The notes beneath the pieces are model-generated. The model was not told the DNA's origin. It saw nothing but the letters and a program-made list of their open reading frames with translations, and made no database searches. The translations under genes and the position numbers were made by a program. 64,000 bases of DNA from a virus. The stretch spans positions 41,045 through 105,044 of the IMG/VR virus record IMGVR_UViG_3300020468_000003; one strand, 5' to 3'. How positions within the stretch are numbered: position 1 is the first letter of the stretch; each line of letters opens with the position of its first letter. Positions 21,836-30,969 of this stretch are shown here, one piece after another.

Positions 21836-22651
21836 TTAATTAAACCTAATTGGTGCGGTGCGGGTTGTGATATCCCCTGTCATCATTGCATTGAATGAAA
21901 TGGTAATACGAGGAATGCCATTATAATCTTGATAGGATTGCTGTACTCCGTGTGGCAACCACGATGGAAACATAAGCAAACTACCATTATTTACGATTGG
22001 TGAAACTGTACCTGAGTTATGAGCAGCATGATCTTTATTTACACTTGGTTCAATAACTCTTGCAGCAGGTCTTGGATCACTAAAAGTTGTAGTTTGAGCA
22101 AATTGTGTTCCCAGATTTGGGGTACTTACATGCCATACTCCACTAAAGATAGAATTTGGGTGTGTATGATTCATGTGACAATATAATGGTCTAAAACCAA
22201 CATTTGCCCACATTGAAGTCAAATAGACTTGTTCTACCTTATAATCATAATATGCAAATACAGCAGCAGCTTCTTTAAGTAAGAAACTATGTACTTGTTC
22301 AAAACCTTCTCTCTGGTGAAGATCATCGAAACTGTACCAACCTACAGGATCTTTTGGATCTCCTGCAATTGTTCCTGCATTCTCATCTTTTGTTGCTGCT
22401 AAGACTTTTTCCTTAACATCTTTAAGGAAATCTTCATCATCAACTCTTGATTTAAAAAGTAAAGAGGGAAAAAGAACACCAATGTCCCTATCGGTAACTT
22501 TGATTTCTTTTTCAACCTCCCTTGTTGGAGATACAGGTTCATTACTTAGTTGATTTACTTCAACTCCAGTATTAATAGTAAATCCACCTTCTGGTTTACC
22601 AGATGGTATTTTTACATCACGATTCCATCCCGAATTATGTTCAGTTGTCAA
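21836..22651 (-). CDS. 2OG-Fe(II) oxygenase-family protein (TIGR02466-like), 271 aa
   Basis: MWANVGFRPLYCHMNHTHPNSIFSGVWHV, TTFSDPRP, NGSLLMFPSWLPHGVQQ and RITISFNAM match the TIGR02466/2OG-FeII_Oxy_5 motif order. The N-terminal 60 residues are polar and not part of the fold. The start codon is TTG with GGAGA upstream and a -10 box (22679-22674) 23 bases before; no ATG is available nearby. It begins the oxygenase-rich unit. Substrate unknown. Confidence 0.8.
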   Translation of the reverse strand: MTTEHNSGWNRDVKIPSGKPEGGFTINTGVEVNQLSNEPVSPTREVEKEIKVTDRDIGVLFPSLLFKSRVDDEDFLKDVKEKVLAATKDENAGTIAGDPKDPVGWYSFDDLHQREGFEQVHSFLLKEAAAVFAYYDYKVEQVYLTSMWANVGFRPLYCHMNHTHPNSIFSGVWHVSTPNLGTQFAQTTTFSDPRPAARVIEPSVNKDHAAHNSGTVSPIVNNGSLLMFPSWLPHGVQQSYQDYNGIPRITISFNAMMTGDITTRTAPIRFN

Positions 22652-22673
22652 TTAAGTATCTCCGAATATGGTT

Positions 22674-22679
22674 ATTATA
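22674..22679 (-). promoter_or_regulatory. -10 promoter box before the 271-aa oxygenase
   Basis: Minus-strand TATAAT lies 23 bases before the TTG start, with GGAGA between. It falls in the short gap after the 64-aa gene. No clear -35 is visible, as in the other cassettes. Confidence 0.5.
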
Positions 22680-22694
22680 GCATAATAAATTGAT

Positions 22695-22889
22695 TTAGAC
22701 AAGGAACTCATCCATATAGTAATCAACTGTTACTTGCATTTTGGCAGCTTCCTTTTCTAAGTAGTCTCCATGTTGAGCAAGACCTTTATAGTATTCTTGT
22801 CTCTGTTTCCACTTGATGATTTCGATTTCAGATGTAATCATGTATTTTTTTAATAATTCCATAAATTCTTCTATCTCTTCATCATTCAT
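22695..22889 (-). CDS. Small acidic helical protein, 64 aa
   Basis: The start at 22889 (MNDEEIEEFMELLKKYMITSE) overlaps the halogenase stop by 8 bases. It is almost entirely helical and could form a coiled coil (EIIKWKQRQEYYKGLAQHGDYLEKEAAK). It is coupled to the halogenase gene. No family recognised. Confidence 0.65.
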   Translation of the reverse strand: MNDEEIEEFMELLKKYMITSEIEIIKWKQRQEYYKGLAQHGDYLEKEAAKMQVTVDYYMDEFLV

Positions 22890-24654
22890 AAGTAACAAAT
22901 CCCTTGGGTCTTTGTGTCCATTTCGGATTCTTATCTCTGTAACTTGGTTCTATAGTTTTCCTTTCTTGCTTTTTAACTTTCATTTTAACACGATCAGGCA
23001 TTGAATCATATATGTGTTGTGGCACATCATCTTCTGTCCCAACGAAAGTCATATCCCCACTTGAGTCGTGTATAGTCTTACATAAGTATTCATACAATGA
23101 AGGAAGTGTCTCTGCATAATTTATATATTTCTGTTGGGTCTCTCTGTATAGTTCTTGTAACCTATCACAATGCATTTCTGGATCAAATCCTTTCAATTTT
23201 CCTAGAGATCTATGCATTTGTGCATCAATTGGAGAATAGTTCATTCCTGCAGCAACACACTGGAATCCCGCAGTACCCTCCCTAAATTGATGATATTTGT
23301 ATGCGGACGTAGCATAGTAAAGTAATTCAAGATTCTCTCCCATTTCAGTTTCATAATTCAATGAATTATTGATTGTTGGGTCAATTCTAACTCTCTCTGT
23401 TACATCTTGCCAGTATGGTGTATCATCTCTTGAACTCAATGCATAATGCATACCAACAAAGTTTGCATGACCATAGAAAATATTTCTAAGTGCATAATTA
23501 AATGCATCCCTATCCCACTGATTAACAAAATCTTTGCGTAGTGTATAGATTAATGATAATAACCACTCATATGTTGTCATTAATCCTGTACTCTCTAATG
23601 GTTCAACAAAACCACTTGATAAACCAATCGCAACTACATTCTTCTCCCATGTCTTTTCATGTATTCCATTTCTCATTGTAATGGGTTTAAATTCAAGATC
23701 CTCAATAGGAACATTATCATAACGTGTGCGGATGTAATCCTTGAACTCCTCAAGAGCTTCATCATCACTGATATACTTATCACTATAAACATACCCTGCA
23801 CCAATACGTGACCATAAAGGTATGTTCCATGTCCATCCATTACTGAGAGCAGTGCAATTTGTAAATGGTTCTAGTTGTTTATTCTTATCTGTATATGGTA
23901 TATGTGTTGCCCATGCTTTATTATTTGGAATTATGTTCTCAATACTATTAAATTTAACTCCTAATGCACCCTCTAATAATAAACTTTTGAAACCAGTGCA
24001 ATCAATGTATAAATCAGCAGTTACTTTCTCTTTATTTTGTAAAATTAAAGACTCTATACCATCATCATTTGTATTAATCTTTTCAACTGTTGAATTAATT
24101 AACTTTACACCCTTTGGAAGACATATCTTTTTCTTAAGATATTGTCCTAATGCGGTAGCGTCAAAATGAAATGCAACATCTTGAACAAATGAGAAACCAG
24201 GTGTCTTTCCACTACTATCATCAGACATCTTATTATTCTCTGAAATTGCAGCAATTGGATAGTGGCAACGTGCAAATGAATTTTGATCAAGACCACCCCT
24301 ATTTCCTTTTAAGAACCACCAGTCATTTTGTGCTACTTGTTCTATTGGTCTTTGTGCCTCTCCAAAAGGATAATGGAATCCTCCTGTATCTTTTCCTAAC
24401 CAATCTGTAAATTTAATACTTAACTTATAACTACCATCTGTTTCTGTTAAAAGATCTTTATCCTCAAGACCTATCAATGATGACCAGTGCTTTATACCAC
24501 CAAGAGTACTTTCTCCAACTCCCAATATAGGAAAGTCTGGACTCTCAATGATAGTAACATCAATGTTCGGAAGTTGTGTTGCAAATGTGGCAGCAGACAT
24601 CCAACCTGATGAACCACCACCCACAATGCATATGCTTTTAATCTTTTTGCTCAT
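22882..24654 (-). CDS. Flavin-dependent tryptophan-halogenase-like enzyme
   Basis: Starting at the ATG at 24654 the protein has 590 residues. IVGGGSSGW near residue 10 binds FAD. GVGESTL and SYKLSIKFTDW contain Lys77, at the position of the catalytic Lys79 of PrnA/RebH. A W-x-W-x-I-P element (WTWNIPL, about residue 270) blocks oxygenase chemistry in this family. VEPLESTG (about 350) carries the conserved Glu. It would need reduced FAD from a host reductase. An upstream TTG start is rejected because it lies inside the 48-aa gene. Substrate unknown. Confidence 0.88.
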   Translation of the reverse strand: MSKKIKSICIVGGGSSGWMSAATFATQLPNIDVTIIESPDFPILGVGESTLGGIKHWSSLIGLEDKDLLTETDGSYKLSIKFTDWLGKDTGGFHYPFGEAQRPIEQVAQNDWWFLKGNRGGLDQNSFARCHYPIAAISENNKMSDDSSGKTPGFSFVQDVAFHFDATALGQYLKKKICLPKGVKLINSTVEKINTNDDGIESLILQNKEKVTADLYIDCTGFKSLLLEGALGVKFNSIENIIPNNKAWATHIPYTDKNKQLEPFTNCTALSNGWTWNIPLWSRIGAGYVYSDKYISDDEALEEFKDYIRTRYDNVPIEDLEFKPITMRNGIHEKTWEKNVVAIGLSSGFVEPLESTGLMTTYEWLLSLIYTLRKDFVNQWDRDAFNYALRNIFYGHANFVGMHYALSSRDDTPYWQDVTERVRIDPTINNSLNYETEMGENLELLYYATSAYKYHQFREGTAGFQCVAAGMNYSPIDAQMHRSLGKLKGFDPEMHCDRLQELYRETQQKYINYAETLPSLYEYLCKTIHDSSGDMTFVGTEDDVPQHIYDSMPDRVKMKVKKQERKTIEPSYRDKNPKWTQRPKGFVTYE

Positions 24655-24784
24655 TCTTTTTGTTTCTACGTTCTTCAACTAATTTTAGGAACTCCTCATC
24701 TGGAGTAAAGATTACAGGACCTTCGGCAATCCTCTCCTCCAGTTCATCCAATAATGGATCCTTTTCATTGTTTTTTTCAGTCAT
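24638..24784 (-). CDS. Small acidic/basic helical protein, 48 aa
   Basis: ATG at 24784 opens MTEKNNEKDPLLDELEERIA, then GPVIFTPDEEFLKLVEERRN. It overlaps the halogenase start by 17 bases, so the two are coupled. No family recognised. Confidence 0.6.
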   Translation of the reverse strand: MTEKNNEKDPLLDELEERIAEGPVIFTPDEEFLKLVEERRNKKNEQKD

Positions 24785-24788
24785 TTTT

Positions 24789-25034
24789 TTACAAGAGATC
24801 TAAGTCTTTTCCGTGTTTGAGTTTATCCACTTCAACAGGTGGCACAAAGGCATTGAAATTATTTTTAATTTGCTCTAGTCTATCTGCTTGAGCACCTAGT
24901 TTTTTTAAAACAGTGCGACTATTAACATCAAACTTTTTAGCAGATGTATCAATCCCCTTTCCTAAAAGGACATCAATTAAAAAATCACACTCAGATTCAT
25001 CTAAGTCTGATTGTAATCTATGTATGGTTCCCAT
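24789..25034 (-). CDS. Small protein of unknown function, 81 aa
   Basis: The start at 25034 (MGTIHRLQSDLDESECDFLIDVLL) follows the upstream stop by 10 bases; the longer frame starts with TTG inside the previous gene. It has a helix-rich C-terminus VLKKLGAQADRLEQIKNNF. It lies between an oxygenase and the halogenase unit. No family recognised. Confidence 0.65.
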   Translation of the reverse strand: MGTIHRLQSDLDESECDFLIDVLLGKGIDTSAKKFDVNSRTVLKKLGAQADRLEQIKNNFNAFVPPVEVDKLKHGKDLDLL

Positions 25035-25044
25035 AATACTCAAT

Positions 25045-25935
25045 TTAAACACCCTTGTCTTGTGTACTTTCGTCAACGATTGTATCTAATTCAGATAACT
25101 TTGGATACATTCCCTTAAATGTATCTGCGTTTTGTTTCTGTTTTTTCATATCATCATCCATCTCTATTCTACCTGTGTTTTCATTAAATTGCAATAGCAT
25201 TTTTCTACCTGCCTTTCTAGCAGTTTCTCTAAAGTTTGGCGATATACCAGTTGTATCATTTGAAAATGTGGTTACATGATCACTTAACCATCCAGTACAA
25301 ACATACTTACTACCTTTAGTGACAGTTTCTCCTCTATGATAGAAATACCATGAAGCAGGGAAACAAATCAACTTTCCAGTTTTTGGTGCTACATTGAGTA
25401 TATCATTACTATTTCCACCAACTCTAAATTGTGTATGCCCACCATCAAAATCATCATTGAGATACCACATATATGTGAATAATCTTCTTGCTTGCAAAAC
25501 AGTTCCAGAATCTCTATATCCTCTTAATGGAAATACTATCGTATCTAAAATTGGAGAGACATCATCATCAGCATGCCAATCATAACTTTCTCCAACATTA
25601 GTTCTTTGTACTTGATATCCAGAATCAACCATGTCCCCTTTTGATTGAACAACATCACCTAATTTTTCTTTTATGTAAGTTAAATATTTTTTTACATGTG
25701 GGGAAAGTACTTCAAAAAAGTATGCATCATATTCTTCCCATTCTGGCCATTGAGATATCCACAGATCAGTTGATTTTTTGATACTTGTTCCATCAGCGTG
25801 TCCCTCAGTATCAGATGCTGTGATTCCCGCACTTTTACGATGATCATATTCAAATTTTTCAATGATCTCTTTGCATTTATCAGCAGGTATGACATCATCA
25901 TACTGCACTATCATATCGGCAAAATTAGTTATCAT
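25045..25935 (-). CDS. Prolyl-4-hydroxylase-like 2OG-Fe(II) oxygenase
   Basis: In this 296-residue protein YDWHADDD supplies the HxD (His121, Asp123). FPASWYFYHRGETVTKGSKYVCTGWL supplies the distal His200 and Lys210, the residue that binds 2-oxoglutarate in P4H-type enzymes. FTYMWYLNDDFDGGHTQF between them is the typical P4H strand. The C-terminus is polar. It overlaps the upstream oxygenase-like gene by 11 bases. Substrate unknown; proline hydroxylation is possible but not shown. Confidence 0.85.
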   Translation of the reverse strand: MITNFADMIVQYDDVIPADKCKEIIEKFEYDHRKSAGITASDTEGHADGTSIKKSTDLWISQWPEWEEYDAYFFEVLSPHVKKYLTYIKEKLGDVVQSKGDMVDSGYQVQRTNVGESYDWHADDDVSPILDTIVFPLRGYRDSGTVLQARRLFTYMWYLNDDFDGGHTQFRVGGNSNDILNVAPKTGKLICFPASWYFYHRGETVTKGSKYVCTGWLSDHVTTFSNDTTGISPNFRETARKAGRKMLLQFNENTGRIEMDDDMKKQKQNADTFKGMYPKLSELDTIVDESTQDKGV

Positions 25936-26434
25936 GTTGTTTTAAATTAAATGCTAAAATAATTCTTTTATCCATAACAGGTGGACTAAAATGATATATC
26001 TCTGGGTCCCAGATTAATAAATCTCCAACCTTAACTTTAGATGTTGTTGTGTTACATTGATGCAACGGATCTTGAAAATAAGTAGATTGTCCCTCGGTTA
26101 AAAATAAACAACCAGAACCACTTATTTTTGTTCCTGTATGATTATGTATAGGATGAAATCCACCAGGTTCATACACTTGAACCCAAGAATTGTCAAATGC
26201 TTCTGCAGGAGCTATAGGTTCTAAAACTTTGTAAATCCACGGAACTATATGTGCTTCATTCTTTGTACCATAAGTTGTCCAAAGTCTTCCATGATCAACA
26301 TATTTTCCATACTTCTTACACCATTCTTCAACCTTATCAAGAAATCCCTCTGGTATGGGAATATTATCTTTAATAACAATTGAAGGTGGAAAAAGTTGTT
26401 GATGCTCTGGTCCTTTTTTCTTTTCTTCACTCAT
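25925..26434 (-). CDS. 2OG-Fe(II) oxygenase/cupin-like protein
   Basis: PGGFHPIHNHTGTKISGSGCLFL, TYFQDPLH, VGDLLIWDPEIYHFSPPV and KRIILAFNL in a 169-residue protein fit the compact 2OG-FeII_Oxy_5-type beta-helix: metal His pair, distal His, then Arg. It overlaps the upstream methylase fragment by 8 bases and the next oxygenase by 11. Whether it is active is uncertain. Confidence 0.7.
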   Translation of the reverse strand: MSEEKKKGPEHQQLFPPSIVIKDNIPIPEGFLDKVEEWCKKYGKYVDHGRLWTTYGTKNEAHIVPWIYKVLEPIAPAEAFDNSWVQVYEPGGFHPIHNHTGTKISGSGCLFLTEGQSTYFQDPLHQCNTTTSKVKVGDLLIWDPEIYHFSPPVMDKRIILAFNLKQHDN

Positions 26435-26831
26435 AAAATGCCTCTAATCCAACTGGTTCTCCAAAACTATAATCATAAGTTAATGCATCATGACAAACAT
26501 AATGCGGATGATCAGGTTTTACACCTAATCTTTTACACAATTCAAGATGATTATCCTCCATGAGTTCTACTGCATACAACATATTGTTTAGTATGTGTTC
26601 CTCATCATGATACTGCAGCAATTTAGTTTTAAGAGTAACTAAAAAGTTACCACTACCTGCTGAATTATCTAGGAAAGTAGAATTAGGGTTCTTTTTTACA
26701 TCATCTGGTATATCATTTATCATTCTAGCACAAACATCCATAGGTGTAAACACTTCGCTAGTAGCATTTATCCTATCATCTGATCTTTCAATTACAGATC
26801 CTACACTCTTATTGTGGTCGTTTCTTTTCAT
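26427..26831 (-). CDS. SAM-binding half of a DNA adenine methylase (motifs X and I)
   Basis: SEVFTPMDVCARMI (residues 25-38) is motif X, and STFLDNSAGSGNFLVTL (51-67) is motif I of N6-adenine methylases. LYAVELMEDNHLELC resembles motif II. The catalytic NPPY motif is absent from its 134 residues but present in the adjacent upstream 1039-aa protein, whose gene it overlaps by 4 bases. The two probably assemble into one split methylase, with the order of halves reversed from the usual X-I-IV. Confidence 0.8.
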   Translation of the reverse strand: MKRNDHNKSVGSVIERSDDRINATSEVFTPMDVCARMINDIPDDVKKNPNSTFLDNSAGSGNFLVTLKTKLLQYHDEEHILNNMLYAVELMEDNHLELCKRLGVKPDHPHYVCHDALTYDYSFGEPVGLEAFYE

Positions 26832-29800
26832 AAAATATCAGGAATAGTTCTGAATAATTCTTTTGAATTAGTATTAACTATCCTATTCTTTAGAACCATT
26901 TGATGTACTTCATCAGATCTTAAATAATCTGCAAGTTTATTACTCTCCTCCTCAGAAGATGTTTTTATGATAACTGTAGATCCACTAATAGAATGATCGT
27001 AAGGTTTGATACGGATCTGTCCAAAACCTTGTCCACCGTATTTACTATTCATTACAACTCCATGTTGATTAATACAACAAGTATGCTGAGACTTATCAAC
27101 ATTAGTAACTTGCATCTCTCCATTTTTACCACCCATTGTAGTTATCATAGGATACTCTCCCTCAATCAATTGATTTAAGTTCAAATCTCCACGTTGATAG
27201 CGATGTCCCATATTGTTAGAAACATCTGAAACAAAATCTGGATTAGTAAATCTAATACAAGTATCATCAGTAAGTTGAATATTCTTTACTGTACCATCAA
27301 GATAAGTTAATTTTGTTAGTCCAGTGTATCCACGTTTCCATGTACAAATACATGTCTCTGTCATTGATATAGATGGAAATGTATCAGGAGATAATGCTTC
27401 AATAGAAACAATACCTGGTGTTGAAAACAAAGTTCTTCTAAACTTTGATGTGGATTTAGCAAAGTGTTTTGATCGAATTACTTCTGATACATAATCAGAT
27501 CTTTTCATTGCACTTAGATAAAAATGTGTATCTAAAGTTTTTGCACATCCACCTGTGGTTGCACCTGTTACTGTAGATGTATCTGTATATGGTGGATTAC
27601 CAACTGTAGCACTAAACTGCATTTTGTAATTACTAAGGTTGTCGGTTACATTAATTTTAGCATTAATCTGCTTTATTGCATAGCGATGAGTAGGATCGTT
27701 TTCCCACACCACTATGTCATCGGGTTCCCAAGATTTATTCTCTATTGCATATAAAGAATGAAGTCCAGAGGGATCTCCATGTATATACAACTTTTCAGTT
27801 GTATCCTTTTTTAAAGGAATCATCCTATCAAGAATATCTAATGAAAGTGTCTTTTGATTCTTTCTTGTTGTTGCAAGTTTCTGTAAGGTTCCACATTCAT
27901 CTTTAGACATAGAATGTTCAATATCTATGATTCCTTGATTAATTCTATTGATCCAAGATTTAGGTATAATCTTTTGTTCTAAACAAGCTTTGATAATACC
28001 AGTAGTGTCTCCTGTGTCATGTTCATAATATTTTGAACTAAGAATACTATCTACACTTTTAGGTGTGGATTTATTCTTTATCATATGGAAGATAACTAAT
28101 CCTATTCTCTCCATGTATGCTTGAATAGTTTCTGTTTTCTGTGCTATCTCAGACTTATCAAAATGTGTAGAAAATTTAGATGAACTGGTAAGTTTCTTAT
28201 TACTGTTTGCGTTAGCATTGTTTTCATTTACTGTAAAAGAACTCCATGAAGATAACTTTGCACTCTTCTGAAAATTATCAAATTCAATGTCTCCTAACTT
28301 AAGAAAATCTAATTGAGATACAATACCTGATATCAAAGATACTGCACTGTCTACATCATTAGATAGAATTTCGTTTAGACGTTCTGGTGTTACTTCTTCA
28401 AAATCAGAGAAGTATTCAAAGATAGGAACTAAATCAAGAAGTTCATATTCAGATTCTGTTAACTCATGATTCAAATCACATGCAGTAAAATACATGTTTC
28501 TGATTGTAGTAAAACAACGTTCTGGGCAAAAATCAATTACATCCCAAAAGTTTCTCTTTGTTGATCCACCACGGAAAGCAAACTGTGTCCATTGTTCTCT
28601 TGATGATCCTTCTGCACAATTCATAACAGTATCAATACCCTCTGCAGTTAGACCAAGAACATTTGCAGTTTTAGTTAAGATAACTGTAGATGTGTTAGTA
28701 TCAATATGTGATCTGATTGTCTCAGAATTTTCTCTAGTATCTGAAGTTACAACTAATGGTTTAAATCTTGTTGATTTAAAATAATCTACAAGTGCATGAC
28801 ATGATGCCATAGAAGGCAAAGTTATCATTACATGTCTACAGTTCTTTAGTATTCTTTTGTTATACTTTATTCCATCTTGAGTAAACACTTTACTCATAAA
28901 TTCATCAACTAATATTGGTTCAGCAAAATCATCCTCATCTTTGTTTACTCTAAAAATATTACCCATTGCATCAGGATCATCGCCATATAAGTCTTGATAT
29001 TTACTGGACTCATACTTTGCAAGAATCAATCTCATCTGTGGAGAATTTACATACTCCTTTATACCTTGCAATTTATACAATTGCTCCTCAAAATATGAAT
29101 ATACAAATCTAAATTTAGGAAAATCTTCTAAGATTTTATGTGCAGTTCCTGAGACATACAATACTTTTGTATCGAAGTGATCTCTAAGACTTATCCATTG
29201 ATCTCCCTCATATCCAAGATGTGCTTCATCGAATACTATTAGATCAATATTACAAGGTAGATTCTTATATCTGTTAGGAGCTTGAATAGTAGAATATAGA
29301 ACTATTTGTTTTTCAGTTCCCATCCAATACTCTATCTCATTCTTAAACTGATCTACTTCACCATCACGAATATCAATGAATATAATATTATCAAAGTTTT
29401 TAAACTGTTGGGAATCATCTCTCCATGATTGTTTAGGAGAATTTCTATATGAAACAACTAAGGATACCTTAACATTACTCTCTACAATAGAGGAAAGAAC
29501 CATTGTAGATTTACCTGCACGACACTTAGCAAATAACAAATACTCTTTCCATTCATCCCATGTTGAAGTTATCTCAGATACAAATTCTTTTTGGTGTTTG
29601 CGAAGTTTACGATATTCTTTTTCCTCTACATTATTTGTAAAAAACTCTTCTTCAATAAGATCCTTTACAACATCAATACTTAAACCATGACCATCTTCAA
29701 TTTTATAAGTCTCTCTACCAGTTTGTGTAATACCACGTTGTTTTTTTAACCAACTATGTATCTCATGATCTCTACCATCAAAATCTGTCCACCATCCTCT

Positions 29801-29947
29801 CTTTATTCTTGCACTACCAACTGCTGCTAAATCTTGTTTTGACTTACCATAGTCTCCACCTTTATGTCTATCTTCATATGTGTGTATGGTTTCTCCTAAA
29901 CCGAAGGCAGACGGATTACCTTTAAACCCGTCAAGGTAAATGTTCAT
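26828..29947 (-). CDS. Helicase-methylase fusion with NPPY motif, 1039 aa
   Basis: Residues about 140-148 (AKCRAGKST) are Walker A. VFDEAH (240-243 DEAH) is motif II and VSGTAH near 270 is motif III. ILTKTANVLGLTAEGIDTVMNC and QWTQFAFRGGS resemble motifs V and VI of SF2 helicases. NPPY at 784-787 is the N6-adenine methylase catalytic motif. The C-terminal 250 residues look like a target-recognition part. The N-terminal 110 residues (DHEIHSWLKKQRG...GRETYKI) faintly resemble a T5orf172/GIY-YIG tail. Architecture recalls type ISP restriction enzymes but lacks motifs X/I, which are in the next gene. Confidence 0.8.
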   Translation of the reverse strand: MNIYLDGFKGNPSAFGLGETIHTYEDRHKGGDYGKSKQDLAAVGSARIKRGWWTDFDGRDHEIHSWLKKQRGITQTGRETYKIEDGHGLSIDVVKDLIEEEFFTNNVEEKEYRKLRKHQKEFVSEITSTWDEWKEYLLFAKCRAGKSTMVLSSIVESNVKVSLVVSYRNSPKQSWRDDSQQFKNFDNIIFIDIRDGEVDQFKNEIEYWMGTEKQIVLYSTIQAPNRYKNLPCNIDLIVFDEAHLGYEGDQWISLRDHFDTKVLYVSGTAHKILEDFPKFRFVYSYFEEQLYKLQGIKEYVNSPQMRLILAKYESSKYQDLYGDDPDAMGNIFRVNKDEDDFAEPILVDEFMSKVFTQDGIKYNKRILKNCRHVMITLPSMASCHALVDYFKSTRFKPLVVTSDTRENSETIRSHIDTNTSTVILTKTANVLGLTAEGIDTVMNCAEGSSREQWTQFAFRGGSTKRNFWDVIDFCPERCFTTIRNMYFTACDLNHELTESEYELLDLVPIFEYFSDFEEVTPERLNEILSNDVDSAVSLISGIVSQLDFLKLGDIEFDNFQKSAKLSSWSSFTVNENNANANSNKKLTSSSKFSTHFDKSEIAQKTETIQAYMERIGLVIFHMIKNKSTPKSVDSILSSKYYEHDTGDTTGIIKACLEQKIIPKSWINRINQGIIDIEHSMSKDECGTLQKLATTRKNQKTLSLDILDRMIPLKKDTTEKLYIHGDPSGLHSLYAIENKSWEPDDIVVWENDPTHRYAIKQINAKINVTDNLSNYKMQFSATVGNPPYTDTSTVTGATTGGCAKTLDTHFYLSAMKRSDYVSEVIRSKHFAKSTSKFRRTLFSTPGIVSIEALSPDTFPSISMTETCICTWKRGYTGLTKLTYLDGTVKNIQLTDDTCIRFTNPDFVSDVSNNMGHRYQRGDLNLNQLIEGEYPMITTMGGKNGEMQVTNVDKSQHTCCINQHGVVMNSKYGGQGFGQIRIKPYDHSISGSTVIIKTSSEEESNKLADYLRSDEVHQMVLKNRIVNTNSKELFRTIPDIL

Positions 29948-30058
29948 TTTCTCCGAATAAATTGGGTGCGAGAAACAAAAACTCGGACTTACAGGACGTA
30001 ATTTCTCTGCTGAACAAAGACAACCATAGATCCTTGCCTGTTTTGTTTCCCTGTATTA
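29948..30058 (-). promoter_or_regulatory. Leader before the helicase-methylase gene, with possible short leader peptide
   Basis: The -10 at 30064-30059 lies 112 bases before the start codon at 29947, far more than usual for the cassette. In the leader, ATG at 30027 opens a 12-codon frame (MVVFVQQRNYVL, stop 29989) after AAGGA. It may be a translated leader or chance; no repeats or strong hairpin are obvious. Confidence 0.35.
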
Positions 30059-30112
30059 ATTATAGCATGAAAAAACCCCCTGTAAAGGGGGTTGTGACAG
30101 TTTCTAAACTGT
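30059..30112 (-). promoter_or_regulatory. Stop-codon repeat, terminator hairpin and promoter (copy M)
   Basis: ACAGTTT (30097-30103) and AAACTGT (30106-30112) are perfect arms at the stop of the 89-aa gene. An AACCCCC/GGGGGTT hairpin (30093-30074) with TTTTTTC follows, then TATAAT (30064-30059). The cassette recurs here 12 kb away from the main block. Confidence 0.7.
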
Positions 30113-30373
30113 TTTTCTTTTTCTCATCCTAGTGGTCATTTCAGTGTATTCTACAGGTGCCCACTCAACTTCCTTGGGTTTTGTTTTTCTTAGATTAGCA
30201 GTCTCTTTTTTAACAAAGGTAGAAGATTCTTCTTTAGTATTCTTTGCAAGAGATTGTCCAGAATTTAATTCCTTTGCAACTTCTGGTTCATCAAATTGTT
30301 TCAAATAACTTTTTCTGCTAAAAAGTTTTTTGGATTCTACAGCATCTTCAGAAGTTATTGGTTCATCAGTCAT
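30104..30373 (-). CDS. Small basic protein, 89 aa
   Basis: The start at 30373 (MTDEPITSEDAVESKKLFSRKS) overlaps the upstream stop by 8 bases; the longer extension lies in the upstream gene. The rest is polar and Lys-rich, ending RMRKRKTV, the last residues encoded by the cassette repeat. It is probably disordered. Function unknown. Confidence 0.65.
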   Translation of the reverse strand: MTDEPITSEDAVESKKLFSRKSYLKQFDEPEVAKELNSGQSLAKNTKEESSTFVKKETANLRKTKPKEVEWAPVEYTEMTTRMRKRKTV

Positions 30374-30632
30374 CGTATACTCGACATTCAAATGCGTCTG
30401 GATGATTATCACAATAGATTTCTAAATGCTTATCTTCATGTCTAGTGTGCCAATCATTTATTTTACCCTCATTAGGGTCTACTACATCATCTTTATGTGA
30501 ATCTTCATAATTAGCATGAACTTCTTCAAGTTCAGACTTTTTATACTCTAATATACCATGATTAGTATGTTCTTTACCATCTTTAGGATCAAGATAAACT
30601 TCATGATTTAAATCGTGTTTAATAGTAGTCAT
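30366..30632 (-). CDS. His/Asp-rich small protein, 88 aa
   Basis: This is an acidic protein with many His, Asp and Glu residues (MTTIKHDLNHEVYLDPKDGKEHTNHG...NDWHTRHEDKHLEIYCDNHPDAFEC). A metal-binding or structural role would fit. It is preceded by a late promoter TATAAATA 28 bases upstream. Function unknown. Confidence 0.65.
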   Translation of the reverse strand: MTTIKHDLNHEVYLDPKDGKEHTNHGILEYKKSELEEVHANYEDSHKDDVVDPNEGKINDWHTRHEDKHLEIYCDNHPDAFECRVYDD

Positions 30633-30659
30633 AGTTAATTGATTAAACTCCTACATTAC

Positions 30660-30667
30660 TATTTATA
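30660..30667 (-). promoter_or_regulatory. T4-like late promoter TATAAATA
   Basis: Minus-strand TATAAATA, the consensus late promoter of T4-like phages, lies 28 bases before the start of the 88-aa gene. Confidence 0.65.
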
Positions 30668-30675
30668 ATTTAGCA

Positions 30676-30894
30676 CTATCTTTCCATCTCTGCAAGTTCT
30701 AATGTTTCTTTACCAACAAACATACCTTTTAAATCATAATACAACTTATGGTTCTCTGTGTTAACATAGTGTCCTGTTATATTGGCACCATCACATGAGT
30801 ACCCATATCCTATAACTTTTTCTGGGACACCATTAATACGAAATTTTTTTTCTGAATGCAGGTAAGTTCCATAGACTTGATCTAAATTAAACAT
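30676..30894 (-). CDS. Small protein of unknown function, 72 aa
   Basis: MFNLDQVYGTYLHSEKKFRINGV starts a beta-rich 72-residue protein with GYGYSCDGANITGHYVN and a C-terminal helix VGKETLELAEMER. No family recognised. Confidence 0.65.
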   Translation of the reverse strand: MFNLDQVYGTYLHSEKKFRINGVPEKVIGYGYSCDGANITGHYVNTENHKLYYDLKGMFVGKETLELAEMER

Positions 30895-30969
30895 TGGTAT
30901 CTTTTGAATGTTAGGATATTATAACATAGTATCTATGACATTCAATATTTCTTTACATTTACTACAGAT

